A stretch of 64,000 nt of DNA, taken from positions 372,001 through 436,000 of the forward strand of contig NZ_JADLQQ010000005.1 in the NCBI RefSeq assembly GCF_015477765.1. Reading direction: 5' to 3'. The notes under the pieces were generated by a model, which ran no database searches, was not told the origin of the DNA, and saw only the letters and a program-made list of their open reading frames with translations. This stretch comes from Nocardia transvalensis. Its GTDB lineage: Bacteria; Actinomycetota; Actinomycetes; Mycobacteriales; Mycobacteriaceae. Positions 50,743-59,767 of the stretch are shown piece after piece (position 1 is the stretch's first letter; every line of letters begins with the position of its first letter). The position numbers and the translations under genes are program-made.

Positions 50743-51714
50743 GTGACGATCGCCGTGTCCGGATCCATCGCAACGGACAATCTCATGCACTTCCCCGGAC
50801 GGTTCTCCGAGGCGCTGCTCGCCGACCAACTCGAGCATGTGTCGTTGAGCTTTCTCGTCGACGATCTCGCGATCCGCCGCGGCGGCGTCGCCGGCAACAT
50901 CACCTATGCGATGGGCCTGCTCGGCCGTTCGCCGCTGTTGCTGGGCGCGGTGGGACCGGATTTCGGGGAGTACCGCGAGTGGCTGGAACAGCACGGCGTC
51001 GACTGCTCGGCCGTGTACGTATCGCAGAAGGCGCACACCGCGCGGTTCATCTGCACCACCGATGAGGAAATGGCCCAGATCGCCGCGTTCTATCCGGGCG
51101 CGATGAGCGAGGCCCGCGAGATCTCCATCGCCGAGATCTCCCGCACCCGTGAGCTGGAACTGGTCCTCGTGGGCGCCGACGACCCGGACGCGATGCTGCG
51201 CCACACCCGCGAATGCCGGGAAACGGGCATTCCGTTCGCCGCCGACCCCTCCCAGCAGCTGGCCCGGTTGGACGGCACGCAGGCGCTGGAGCTGATCGAT
51301 GGCGCCGCCTACCTGTTCACCAACGAATACGAGCTGGGGCTGCTGCGGCAGAAGGCCGGTCTCACCCTCGACGAGATCGACCGCCGGGTGGGCATCCGGA
51401 TCACGACGCTGGGCCCGAAGGGTGTGCAGATCGTCGACAGCGACGGCACCGAGGTGAACGTCGAGGTGGTGCCCGAGACCTCGAAGGTGGATCCCACCGG
51501 CATCGGCGACGCCTTCCGCGCCGGCTTCCTCACCGGCCATACCGGCGGCCTCAGCCTGGAGCGGTCGGCCCAGTTGGGTTCGCTGGTGGCCGTTCTCGTG
51601 CTCGAGACCGACGGTCCGCAGGAGTGGACCTTCGAGCGCGAGAGCGCGCTGGAGCGTATCCGCAGCGCCTACGGCGCCGAGGCGGCCGAGGAAATCGGCA
51701 CAGTGCTGCACTGA
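50743..51714 (+). CDS. adoK: Adenosine kinase (PfkB family), AdoK
   Basis: A 323-residue PfkB-family sugar kinase, Rv2202c-like, phosphorylating adenosine to AMP. The N-terminal SGSIATDNLMHFPGRF, the RRGGVAGNITYAMGLLG substrate motif and the C-terminal DPTGIGDAFRAGFL anion hole with catalytic Asp are present. GTG at 50743 with GAAGGAC upstream gives the mycobacterial length (324) within one residue. Confidence 0.93.
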   Translation: MTIAVSGSIATDNLMHFPGRFSEALLADQLEHVSLSFLVDDLAIRRGGVAGNITYAMGLLGRSPLLLGAVGPDFGEYREWLEQHGVDCSAVYVSQKAHTARFICTTDEEMAQIAAFYPGAMSEAREISIAEISRTRELELVLVGADDPDAMLRHTRECRETGIPFAADPSQQLARLDGTQALELIDGAAYLFTNEYELGLLRQKAGLTLDEIDRRVGIRITTLGPKGVQIVDSDGTEVNVEVVPETSKVDPTGIGDAFRAGFLTGHTGGLSLERSAQLGSLVAVLVLETDGPQEWTFERESALERIRSAYGAEAAEEIGTVLH

Positions 51715-51817
51715 GCCGCCCCGCAGTTGGGCAGTTCGTGAATACCGGCCGGGCACCGTGAAGTTTCACAGCGTGGCCGGATGCGTGGAATTCGCTGCCG
51801 GGCAATAGGGTAGATCC

Positions 51818-52531
51818 ATGGGATCCGACCGTTTGTATTTCCGTCAGCTGCTGTCCGGCCGGGATTGGGCCGTGGGCGATCCGATCGCCACTCAGATGCG
51901 CAATTTCGCGTATTTGATCGGTGATCGTGAAACCGGCGAGTGCGTGGTCGTGGATCCGGCTTATGCGGCGGGCGATCTGGTGGATATCGCCGAGGCGGAC
52001 GGGCTGCGGCTGACCGGCGTGCTGGCCACCCATCATCACCCCGATCACGTGGGCGGCACGATGCTCGGATTCACCCTCCGCGGCCTGCGTGAGCTGCTGG
52101 AACGGGTGGACGTCGCGGTGCACGTGAATCAGCAGGAATTACCGTGGGTCGCCAATGTCACCGGTATCGCGCCGAGCGAGCTGACCGGGCACGAGCACGG
52201 CGACAAGGTCGCCGTCGGTGGTTTCGAGATCGAATTGCTGCACACCCCTGGGCACACGCCGGGCAGCCAATGCTTCCTGTTCGAGGATCGCCTGATCGCC
52301 GGTGACACCCTGTTCATCGACGGCTGCGGCCGCACCGATTTCCCCGGCGGCGACTCCGACGCCATGTTCCGCAGCCTGCGCTATCTGGCCGGGTTGCAGG
52401 GTGATCCGGTGGTATATCCCGGCCACTGGTATTCACAGGAGCCCAATGCGGCGTTGTCCTCGGTCCGCGACAACAACTACGTGATGCGGCCGAAGACATT
52501 GGAGCAGTGGCACATGCTCATGCCGGGCTAG
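51818..52531 (+). CDS. Metallo-beta-lactamase-fold hydrolase (glyoxalase II-like)
   Basis: A 237-residue MBL-fold enzyme. The metal motif THHHPDH is at 71-77; later ligands are the His in LLHTPGHTPGSQC, the Asp in LIAGDTLF and the His in YPGHWY. Candidates are a glyoxalase II-like thioesterase or persulfide dioxygenase. It converges with ilvE with an 11-bp gap. Confidence 0.87.
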   Translation: MGSDRLYFRQLLSGRDWAVGDPIATQMRNFAYLIGDRETGECVVVDPAYAAGDLVDIAEADGLRLTGVLATHHHPDHVGGTMLGFTLRGLRELLERVDVAVHVNQQELPWVANVTGIAPSELTGHEHGDKVAVGGFEIELLHTPGHTPGSQCFLFEDRLIAGDTLFIDGCGRTDFPGGDSDAMFRSLRYLAGLQGDPVVYPGHWYSQEPNAALSSVRDNNYVMRPKTLEQWHMLMPG

Positions 52532-52542
52532 GGCTCCCCGCC

Positions 52543-53643
52543 TCACACCAGCTTGCGCATCCACCCGTGAATATCGGCGAAGGTACCCCGCTGGATGCCG
52601 GTCAACGTATCGCGCAGGGCCATGGTGACCTCGCCCGGTTCGCCGTTGCCGATGGTGAATTCGCCCTCGGCCGAGCGCACCGAGGCGACCGGGATGACCA
52701 CCGCGGCGGTACCGCAACCGAACACCTCGGTGATCTGACCCGACTCGACGCCCTTGCGCCACTCCTCGACCGAGATCTTGCGCTCCTCCACCTGGTAGCC
52801 CGCGTCGGCGGCCAGGGTCAGCAGCGAGTCGCGGGTGATCCCCGGCAGCAGCGCCCCGGACAGTTCGGGGGTCACCAGCCGCGCCTGCGAGCCGGAGCCG
52901 AAGACGAAGAACAGGTTGTTGGTGCCCATCTCCTCGACGTAGCGGTGCTCACAGGCGTCCAGCCACACCACCTGATCGCAGCCCTTGTCCGCGGCCTGCT
53001 TCTGCGCCAGCAGCGAGGCGGCGTAGTTGCCCGCCACCTTGGCCTCGCCCGTGCCGCCGGGCGCGGCCCGCACGTATTCGGTGGACAGCCACACCCGCAC
53101 CGGCTTCAGGCCGCGCGGAAAGTACGCTCCCGCAGGCGAACCCAGCAGCAGGTACTTGTAGGACTCGGCGGGTTTGACGCCGAGCCCGGATTCGGTGGCG
53201 AACATGAACGGGCGCAGATACAGCGACTCCTCACCCCCGGCGGCGGGCACCCAATCGGCATCCACCTCCAGCAGCTGGCGCACCGACTCGATGAACAGCT
53301 CCTCCGGTAGCTCCGCCATCGCCATGCGCCGCGCGGAGCGCTGGAAGCGGCGGGCATTGGCGTCGATGCGGAAGGTCGCGATGCTGCCGTCACCCTGCCG
53401 ATAGGCCTTGAGCCCCTCGAAGATGGCCTGGCCGTAGTGGAACACCATGGTCGCCGGGTCCAGCGGCAGCGGGGCGTAGGGCTCGACCCGGCCGTTCACC
53501 CACTGCCCGTCGACGTAGTCCAGGGTCACCATGTGATCGGTGAAGTGCCGCCCGAATCCGGGCGCCGCCAGAATTTCCTGCCGCCGCTGCGCCGAAGTCT
53601 GAGCGGGATGCGGGACACGGGTGAACTGCGCAGCAACGGTCAT
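52543..53643 (-). CDS. ilvE: Branched-chain amino acid aminotransferase
   Basis: A 366-residue class IV PLP enzyme, Rv2210c-like. It interconverts leucine, isoleucine and valine with their keto acids. FHYGQAIFEGLKAYR, the PLP lysine in GEAKVAGNYAASL, and EEMGTNNLFFVFG / SLLTLAADAGYQVEER are typical. TAGGAT ends 7 nt before its ATG, suggesting leaderless transcription independent of gcvT, 137 bp upstream. Confidence 0.95.
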   Translation of the reverse strand: MTVAAQFTRVPHPAQTSAQRRQEILAAPGFGRHFTDHMVTLDYVDGQWVNGRVEPYAPLPLDPATMVFHYGQAIFEGLKAYRQGDGSIATFRIDANARRFQRSARRMAMAELPEELFIESVRQLLEVDADWVPAAGGEESLYLRPFMFATESGLGVKPAESYKYLLLGSPAGAYFPRGLKPVRVWLSTEYVRAAPGGTGEAKVAGNYAASLLAQKQAADKGCDQVVWLDACEHRYVEEMGTNNLFFVFGSGSQARLVTPELSGALLPGITRDSLLTLAADAGYQVEERKISVEEWRKGVESGQITEVFGCGTAAVVIPVASVRSAEGEFTIGNGEPGEVTMALRDTLTGIQRGTFADIHGWMRKLV

Positions 53644-53650
53644 GCAGCTG

Positions 53651-53656
53651 ATCCTA
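53651..53656 (-). promoter_or_regulatory. Putative -10 of leaderless ilvE transcript
   Basis: TAGGAT on the minus strand fits TAnnnT and ends exactly 7 nt before the ilvE ATG. Confidence 0.4.
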
Positions 53657-53780
53657 AAACCCGCTGCCCACCGCGTGGAGCCCGGTCCGGCATACCGAAT
53701 AGAAGTAACCGAGCGTGCTGTGCAGATTGCTCACCAGCGCACCCGCACTCCCGCTCATCGGTGTGCGACACGCTCGAGGG

Positions 53781-54881
53781 TCAGGAGGTGTGGGGTGTGA
53801 CGAACGGGGGCCGGGTCACCTCGGCGCGGAGACGGCGGCCGCGGACGTCCACCTCCACCACCTCCCCGGGTTCGAGGGCGGCGCCGGTATCGAGCAGGGC
53901 CAGGGCGATGCCGATCTTCAGGGTCGGGGAGAAGGTGCCCGAGGTGGTCTCGCCGACGGCCTCGTCGCCGCGCAGGACGGTCTGGCCCTGGCGCAGCACG
54001 CCGCGGTCGAGGGCCTTCAGCCCCAGCAGGATTCGGCGCGGGCCCGCCGACTTCTCCTGTTCCAGTGCGGCTTTGCCCCAGAACTCGGACTTCTTCCAGC
54101 CGACCGCCCAGCCGCAGCGGGCCTGCACCGGCGAAATGTCCAGCGACAGTTCGTGTCCGTGCAGCGGATAGCCCATCTCGGTGCGCAGGGTGTCGCGGGC
54201 GCCGAGACCGGCAGGCAGGCCACCGGCCGCCCGCACCTGCTCGAGCAGCGCGCGGAACAGCGGTTCGGCATCGGCCCACCGCGGCAGCAGTTCGTAGCCG
54301 TGCTCACCGGTGTAGCCGGTGCGGCACACCCGCACGGGGCGGCCGTCCCACTCGGCGTCGGCGAAGGCCATGTACTCCATATCGGTCGGAAGCCCCAGCG
54401 CGGCAAGCACATCCGCCGACTTCGGGCCCTGCACCGCGAACACCGCATACTCCCGATGCTGCTCGGTGACCGTGATCCCCTGCGGCGCGGCCTGCTGCAG
54501 TTCGGCCACCACCGCCGCGGTGTTGGCGGCATTGGGCACCAGGAAGATCTCGTCGTCGCTCACGTAGTAGGCGATCAGATCGTCGATCACCCCGCCCTCG
54601 GGCGTACAGCACAGCGTGTACTGCGCCTTGCCCGGCCGGATCCGGCCCAGATCGTTGGTCAGCGCCGAATTCACGAACTCCGCCGCCCCCGGCCCCTGCA
54701 CGGTCGCCTTCCCGAGATGGCTCACATCGAACACCCCCACGGTGGTCCGCACCGCCGTGTGCTCGGCCACGGTCCCCCCGTACTGCACCGGCATCTCCCA
54801 CCCCCCGAACGGGGCGAAACTCGCCCCCAACTCGACGTGGACGTTGTGAATCGGGCCTTGCAGCAGCTTCGTCTCGGTCAC
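53781..54881 (-). CDS. gcvT: Glycine cleavage system aminomethyltransferase (T protein)
   Basis: A 366-residue tetrahydrofolate-dependent T protein, Rv2211c-like. It releases ammonia and transfers the methylene group from the H protein's aminomethyl-lipoate to folate. FAPFGGWEMPVQYGGTVAEHTAVRTTVGVFDVSHLGK, the folate-binding RTGYTGEHGYELL, and GLGARDTLRTEMGYPLHGHEL are conserved. GTG start. The other gcv genes are not in the window. Confidence 0.94.
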   Translation of the reverse strand: MTETKLLQGPIHNVHVELGASFAPFGGWEMPVQYGGTVAEHTAVRTTVGVFDVSHLGKATVQGPGAAEFVNSALTNDLGRIRPGKAQYTLCCTPEGGVIDDLIAYYVSDDEIFLVPNAANTAAVVAELQQAAPQGITVTEQHREYAVFAVQGPKSADVLAALGLPTDMEYMAFADAEWDGRPVRVCRTGYTGEHGYELLPRWADAEPLFRALLEQVRAAGGLPAGLGARDTLRTEMGYPLHGHELSLDISPVQARCGWAVGWKKSEFWGKAALEQEKSAGPRRILLGLKALDRGVLRQGQTVLRGDEAVGETTSGTFSPTLKIGIALALLDTGAALEPGEVVEVDVRGRRLRAEVTRPPFVTPHTS

Positions 54882-54920
54882 CAGGCGAGCTTAACCGGCC
54901 CCGTTCGGCGGGACGGACCG

Positions 54921-55535
54921 TCAGCCGCGGAACCACATGGGCAGCAGGGTGGGCCCGTTCTCGGGCAACGGGATCGGATCGCCGATGCGGGCGAATCCGC
55001 AGCGCTGATACAGCCGGGCCGACCGCTCGGTGCTGGCCTCGAGGTAGGCGGGCTGTCCGGCGTCGGCGGCCGCCTTCACCCGATCGGACACGATGGCATG
55101 GCCCGCTCCCTGCCCGCGATGCTGCGGGAGCGTCACGATGAGCTGCAGGTAGCGGTGCGGGAATTCGGTCGGATGACGGTCCGCGATCGCCGCGGTGACC
55201 GCCGAGAGCCGCCGGAACGGGGGCAGCGGCGCCGTCGAGTACAACTCGCGCGCCCGCGCCGCCTCCTCCTGAGCACGGTCCAGGCTGGTCACCGTCTGCC
55301 ACAGTGAGACGGCCCAGATGTCGTCCCCTTCTCCCGCGACCCAGACCTCGTCGTCGCGCAGTGCCTGGCCGACCAGTTCCGGCGCGTACTGCGCGCGGTA
55401 CTGCTCGGCGATCTCGGGGTGCCCGTCCATGACCCACGCCAGCACCACCTCGTCCACACTGGCCGCGGCGAGCACCCGCGCGACATTCTCGGCCTCGTCC
55501 AGGCCCGCACGGCGCACCCGTAGTTTCGTCTCCAT
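54921..55535 (-). CDS. GNAT-family N-acetyltransferase
   Basis: A 204-residue acetyltransferase. The acetyl-CoA motif QLIVTLPQHRGQGAGHAIVSDRVKAAADAG is followed by LEASTERSARLYQRCGFARIG. The acceptor is unknown. The ATG at 55535 has a strong CAGGAGGTT ribosome site. It diverges from the zinc-finger TetR gene, whose operator-like inverted repeat may control both. Confidence 0.87.
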   Translation of the reverse strand: METKLRVRRAGLDEAENVARVLAAASVDEVVLAWVMDGHPEIAEQYRAQYAPELVGQALRDDEVWVAGEGDDIWAVSLWQTVTSLDRAQEEAARARELYSTAPLPPFRRLSAVTAAIADRHPTEFPHRYLQLIVTLPQHRGQGAGHAIVSDRVKAAADAGQPAYLEASTERSARLYQRCGFARIGDPIPLPENGPTLLPMWFRG

Positions 55536-55607
55536 CGCCAACCTCCTGGTGTGAACGGTGTATGCCTCCGCCACACTAGGCACGCGGCCACCATCGGACG
55601 ACATTTT

Positions 55608-55629
55608 CGTCACACTGGTAGATGTGACG
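55608..55629. promoter_or_regulatory. Inverted repeat over the zinc-finger tetR start
   Basis: CGTCACA-N8-TGTGACG (55608-55614 and 55623-55629) covers a -10-like CACACT (55611-55616) and the GTG start itself. It is a likely autoregulatory operator in the gap shared with the GNAT gene. Confidence 0.5.
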
Positions 55630-56478
55630 AAACAAGACCGGCGGTGCATGGTTTGCGACGGACCGTGCCCACAATCCGAGCGGGGTCGCCGCCGCCGCTA
55701 CTGCTCGCGCTCGTGCCAGGCCCGTGCCTACCGGGCCCGCCGAGCTGCGACCCCGCTACGGCGGCCCACCCGGCCCCGGCACCTGACCATGGTCGGCATC
55801 GTCCGCGCGGCCGTGAACCTGGCGGATCGAGAAGGCCTGGACGCGCTGTCGATGCGGCGGCTCGCCACCGAACTGGGGGTGGCGACCGCGAGCCTGTACC
55901 GCCACTTCCCCGATCGCGACACGCTGCTGTCCGAGATGGCCGAACTCGCCCTCGCCGAGACGCCGCCGCCGAGCGCATCGGCGGATTGGCGGAGCCGGCT
56001 CGCCGCCGAGGCACGGGCGGAATGGCAGCTCTACCAACGCCATCCATGGATGCTGCCGGTGCTGGCACAGACCCGGCCCCCGATGAGTCCGGCGCTGCTC
56101 GACGTCCTGGAACGCTCCTTCGCCACTCTCGACCGCCCGGGTATGAGCCGGGACACGATGTTGACGATCTATCTGTCCGTGTCGGGTCTGGTGCAGGGGT
56201 TGGCGCTGCTGACCAGTACCGAACGCAGCCCGGTCTGGTCCCCGCCCGTCGAAGAACTGCGCGCCCAGGTGGGCGACCTGGTCACCGCCGACACCCATCC
56301 GACTCTGATCCGGTTCTTCGCCGAAGACGCCGACGAGCCGCGCCTCGTTTTCGATCATCTGCTGGACGAGGGCCTGGCTCTGTTGCTCGAGGGTGTCGCG
56401 GCCCGGCATTTTCCGGCCGACACGCCTGCCCGACGGGTGGATATCACCGGGCAGGAGGGCGATGGCGCGGTTCAGTAG
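55624..56478 (+). CDS. TetR-family regulator with N-terminal zinc-finger-like cysteine cluster
   Basis: A 284-residue regulator. Residues 8-31 hold five cysteines (C8, C11, C15, C27, C31) in an Arg-rich module (CMVCDGPCPQ then YCSRSCQARAYRAR) that looks like a small zinc ribbon. A TetR helix-turn-helix follows at about 57-100 (MVGIVRAAVNLADREGLDALSMRRLATELGVATASLYRHF), then a ligand domain. The GTG at 55624 is chosen because CACACT ends 7 nt upstream and translation just precedes the first cysteine. Confidence 0.83.
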   Translation: MTKQDRRCMVCDGPCPQSERGRRRRYCSRSCQARAYRARRAATPLRRPTRPRHLTMVGIVRAAVNLADREGLDALSMRRLATELGVATASLYRHFPDRDTLLSEMAELALAETPPPSASADWRSRLAAEARAEWQLYQRHPWMLPVLAQTRPPMSPALLDVLERSFATLDRPGMSRDTMLTIYLSVSGLVQGLALLTSTERSPVWSPPVEELRAQVGDLVTADTHPTLIRFFAEDADEPRLVFDHLLDEGLALLLEGVAARHFPADTPARRVDITGQEGDGAVQ

Positions 56479-56488
56479 CCTGGTGCGC

Positions 56489-57994
56489 ATGACAGCTGTT
56501 GCAGATCGTTCGCTGGGACCGGAGTTGGCTCGTGTGGTTGGCATCGGGGATGCCGATGTGCTCGTCGTGGGACTGTGCAGTACCGATGACGGCCCGGTGC
56601 TCGCGCCGGAGGATGCGTTCGAGGATGTGCTCGGCGGCGAGGTGCGGGCGACGCTGGTGGAGCAGTTGCGGGCGGTCGGGGCCAAGGGCAAGGCCGAGGA
56701 GTTGACCCGGGTGCCCGCGCCCGAGGGGCTGGGTGTGACCAGCGTGCTCGCCGTGGGGCTGGGGGCGCAGGACAAGGTCGATGCCGAGCAGATCCGTAAA
56801 TCCGCCGGGGTGGCCGGGCGGGCGCTGGCCGGGGTGGGCACCGCGGTCACCACGCTGTCGGGGCTGGACCTGGGTGCGGCGGCCGAGGGCCTCTACCTGG
56901 GCGCCTATACCTTCACGCCGTTCAAGTCGAGCAAGTCGGCACCGAAGCCGGACGAGCAGCCCGTGCGCCGCGTCGAATTCCTCGTTCCGACGCCGGAATC
57001 CGGTGCGGAAGAGTTGTTCCGGGCGCAGACGATCGCCGAGGCCGTCGCCACCGCGCGCGATTTCGTCAACACCCCGCCCAGCCACCTGTATCCGGCCGAA
57101 TTCGCGGCCCGGGCCCGGGAATTGGCCGAGGCCGCCGGGCTCGAGGTCGAGGTGCTCGACGAAAAGGCCCTGGAGGCAGGCGGTTACGGCGGAATCATCG
57201 GCGTCGGCAAGGGGTCCTCGCGCCCGCCGCGGCTGATCCGCATCACCTACCGCGGCGGTTCGAAGAAGGTTGCGCTGATCGGTAAGGGCATCACCTTCGA
57301 CACCGGCGGCATCTCCATCAAGCCCGCCGCGAACATGGAGAACATGACCTCCGATATGGGTGGTGCGGCGGCGGTCATCGCCACCACGTTGCTGGCGGCG
57401 CGGCTGGGCCTGCCGATCACGGTCACCGCGACCGTTCCCATGGCCGAGAACATGCCCTCGGCCACCGCCCAGCGGCCGGGCGATGTGCTCACCCAGTACG
57501 GCGGCACCACCGTCGAGGTCATCAACACCGACGCCGAGGGCCGGCTCATTCTCGCCGACGCCATCGTGCGGGCCGGTGAGGACAACCCGGACTACCTCAT
57601 CGATGTCGCCACCCTGACCGGCGCCCAGATGGTCGCGCTGGGCACCCGCACGCCGGGTGTGATGGGCACCGACGAGTTCCGCGACCGGGTCGCCCGCATC
57701 TCGCAGCAGGTCGGCGAAAACGGCTGGGCCATGCCGCTTCCCGCCGAACTGCGCGCCGACCTCAACTCCAAGGTCGCCGACCTGGCCAACGTCGCCGGGC
57801 ACCGCTGGGGCGGCATGCTCTCGGCGGGCCTGTTCCTCAAGGAGTTCGTCCCCGAGAACGTCCAGTGGGCCCACCTCGACGTCGCCGGCCCCGCCTACAA
57901 CACCGGCGGCCCCTACGGCTACATCGGCAAGGGCGGCACCGGCGTCCCGGTCCGCACCCTCATCACCGTCCTGGACGACATCGCCTCCGAGTAG
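56489..57994 (+). CDS. pepA: Leucyl aminopeptidase (M17), PepA/PepB type
   Basis: A 501-residue cytosolic dinuclear metallo-aminopeptidase, Rv2213-like. The metal and catalytic blocks are GKGITFDTGGISIKP, MTSDMGGAAAV, MAENMPSATAQRPGD and the M17 signature NTDAEGRLILAD. It removes N-terminal residues during protein turnover. The ATG at 56489 gives the usual length. It follows the TetR stop by 10 bp, and a strong terminator follows. Confidence 0.95.
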   Translation: MTAVADRSLGPELARVVGIGDADVLVVGLCSTDDGPVLAPEDAFEDVLGGEVRATLVEQLRAVGAKGKAEELTRVPAPEGLGVTSVLAVGLGAQDKVDAEQIRKSAGVAGRALAGVGTAVTTLSGLDLGAAAEGLYLGAYTFTPFKSSKSAPKPDEQPVRRVEFLVPTPESGAEELFRAQTIAEAVATARDFVNTPPSHLYPAEFAARARELAEAAGLEVEVLDEKALEAGGYGGIIGVGKGSSRPPRLIRITYRGGSKKVALIGKGITFDTGGISIKPAANMENMTSDMGGAAAVIATTLLAARLGLPITVTATVPMAENMPSATAQRPGDVLTQYGGTTVEVINTDAEGRLILADAIVRAGEDNPDYLIDVATLTGAQMVALGTRTPGVMGTDEFRDRVARISQQVGENGWAMPLPAELRADLNSKVADLANVAGHRWGGMLSAGLFLKEFVPENVQWAHLDVAGPAYNTGGPYGYIGKGGTGVPVRTLITVLDDIASE

Positions 57995-58003
57995 TTGTGG
58001 AGA

Positions 58004-58037
58004 CCCTGTGGCCCGGCCTGGCGGCCGGGCCACAGGG
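58004..58037 (+). terminator. pepA terminator
   Basis: A perfect 15-bp stem, CCCTGTGGCCCGGCC (58004-58018) with GGCCGGGCCACAGGG (58023-58037), around a 4-nt loop, 9 nt after the pepA stop. Confidence 0.85.
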
Positions 58038-58119
58038 AATGAGAAGGGCCGCAGGGCCGCCGGGAAACGGATGGCAGAGCAATGGCCGAGCGGTGCCAGG
58101 AGACGCTGGCAACTCGGGT

Positions 58120-59064
58120 TCATCCAGTCGCGCGGGCTGGATCTTTGTGGTGCTCAGCACGATATGCCGCAGGCGATGACCCGTGGATGCGTTTGAAGGC
58201 GCGGGAGAAGGCGAATTCGGAGGTGTAGCCGACCTCGTGGGCTATGGATGCTATGGGGTCGGGGGTGTTGCGGAGGCGGCGGGCGGCCAGGTGCATGCGC
58301 CAGCGGGTGAGGTAGGTCAGGGGTGGGTCGCCGACCAAGGTTGTGAAGCGGCGGGCGAGGGTGGCCCGGGAGACGCCGACGCGGGCGGCCAGTTCCGCCA
58401 GGGTCCAGGCGTGTGAGGGGTTTTCGTGGAGCAGGGCCATGGCGCGGGCGATCTCGGGGTCGCGCAGGGCCAGCAGCCAGGAGGCGGCCGTCTCGGTGCG
58501 GGATTCGGTCCAGGCGCGCAGCGCGTGGATGAACAGGACGTCGACCAGCCGATCGACGACGGTCTGGGCGCCGGGACGTCCGGCACCGGTCTCGGCGGCC
58601 AGCAACCGGAGCGTGGCGGCCAATTCCGGTCGGCGCACCGACTGTTCGGCGGTCACCCGCACCACCGCGGGCAACAGCGTGAACAGTGGATGCGAACCGT
58701 AACTGTCATAGCGGTACGCACCGCACACCGTCCGCGTCACCTCGCCGGGGCCGTCCAGGTGAATCGCGCGGGTTCCCGGCGGCGGAGCGATCCGCTCGTA
58801 CGGAACCAGCGGCGCATCGGGCGCACTCGCCAACGCATGCCCGCCGCCGGTCGGCAACAGCACGAAATCGCCTGCGCCCAATGCCAAGGGCTCGGCGCCG
58901 GACCGCAGCAGCCAGCACCGCCCCTCGAGTACGGCGTGGAAGGCGGCCATGGGCACCGGATCCAACCGCACCCCCCAGCGCCCGGCCGCGGTCAGGTGAG
59001 CGAGCACCACCCCGCTGACCCCCGTCGCCGCCAGCACATCGGTCAGCACATCCATGACATCCAC
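58120..59064 (-). CDS. AraC-family transcriptional regulator (cupin-like sensor domain)
   Basis: A 314-residue regulator. The N-terminal half is a cupin-like AraC-binding domain (FHAVLEGRCWLLRSGAEPLALGAGDFVLLPTGGGHAL). The C-terminal half has two helix-turn-helix motifs (WTLAELAARVGVSRATLARRFTTLVGDPPLTYLTRWRMHLA; DPIASIAHEVGYTSEFAFSRAFKRIHGSSPAAYR). It diverges from a peroxiredoxin gene, and direct repeats between them are its likely binding site. Confidence 0.9.
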   Translation of the reverse strand: MDVMDVLTDVLAATGVSGVVLAHLTAAGRWGVRLDPVPMAAFHAVLEGRCWLLRSGAEPLALGAGDFVLLPTGGGHALASAPDAPLVPYERIAPPPGTRAIHLDGPGEVTRTVCGAYRYDSYGSHPLFTLLPAVVRVTAEQSVRRPELAATLRLLAAETGAGRPGAQTVVDRLVDVLFIHALRAWTESRTETAASWLLALRDPEIARAMALLHENPSHAWTLAELAARVGVSRATLARRFTTLVGDPPLTYLTRWRMHLAARRLRNTPDPIASIAHEVGYTSEFAFSRAFKRIHGSSPAAYRAEHHKDPARATG

Positions 59065-59095
59065 CCGAGACGTTCGGCTATGAATACGCGACTGT

Positions 59096-59130
59096 CGATC
59101 ATGGTCGCGCGGCCCCTGCGATCATAGCGT
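59096..59130 (+). promoter_or_regulatory. AraC-type direct repeats and peroxiredoxin promoter
   Basis: CGATCAT occurs at 59096-59102 and 59119-59125, 23 nt apart (about two helical turns), each preceded by CTG. The second abuts TAGCGT (59125-59130), which ends 7 nt before the peroxiredoxin ATG. The layout suits an AraC activator contacting RNA polymerase. Confidence 0.5.
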
Positions 59131-59137
59131 CGACGAT

Positions 59138-59767
59138 ATGCCAGAAAGCTACGCCCACAACCTGATTCGCCTCTCCGATCAGCTCGCCGCTCGGCTCCCG
59201 GAAGACGTCCGCAGGCGCGCGCACGCCCATGCCGAAAGTCTCACCACCCTCGGATCCGACGCGACGACCGTCGGCGACAAGGCACCCGATTTCACCCTCC
59301 CCGACCACACCGGCACACCCTTCACCCTCTCCGACGCGCTCACCGCGGGCCCGGTGATCCTGTCGTTCTATCGCGGCGGTTGGTGTCCGTTCTGCAACAT
59401 CCAGCTGCGCACGTTGCAGTCGGCGCTGCCCGAATTCCGCAGCCACGGCGCACAATTGGTCGCGATCTCGCCGCAACGCCCGGACGATTCGCTGTCTACA
59501 GCCGAGCGCAACGCCCTCACCTTTCCCGTCCTGTCCGATCCGGACAACGGGGTCTCCCGCTCCTACGGTCTGCTGTTCACCGTCGCCGAGGATGCCCGCG
59601 ACATCTATCACAGGGCAGGCGCCGATCTGGCGGCCACCGACGGCGAACTGCCGATCCCGGCCACCTACGTCATCGGGCACGACGGGATCGTCCGCTACGC
59701 CCACATCGACGGCAACTACCGCAACCGTGCCGAGGCGGCGGACATCCTGACCGGGCTCACTCGCTAG
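59138..59767 (+). CDS. AhpC/TSA-family peroxiredoxin-like protein
   Basis: A 209-residue thioredoxin-fold peroxiredoxin. GDKAPDFTLPDHTG begins the domain and GGWCPFCNIQL places two cysteines at 83 and 86 (CxxC type rather than the usual single peroxidatic Cys context). It should reduce peroxides or disulfides; the electron donor is unknown. Its promoter region carries AraC-type repeats, so it is probably induced through the divergent regulator. Confidence 0.87.
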   Translation: MPESYAHNLIRLSDQLAARLPEDVRRRAHAHAESLTTLGSDATTVGDKAPDFTLPDHTGTPFTLSDALTAGPVILSFYRGGWCPFCNIQLRTLQSALPEFRSHGAQLVAISPQRPDDSLSTAERNALTFPVLSDPDNGVSRSYGLLFTVAEDARDIYHRAGADLAATDGELPIPATYVIGHDGIVRYAHIDGNYRNRAEAADILTGLTR

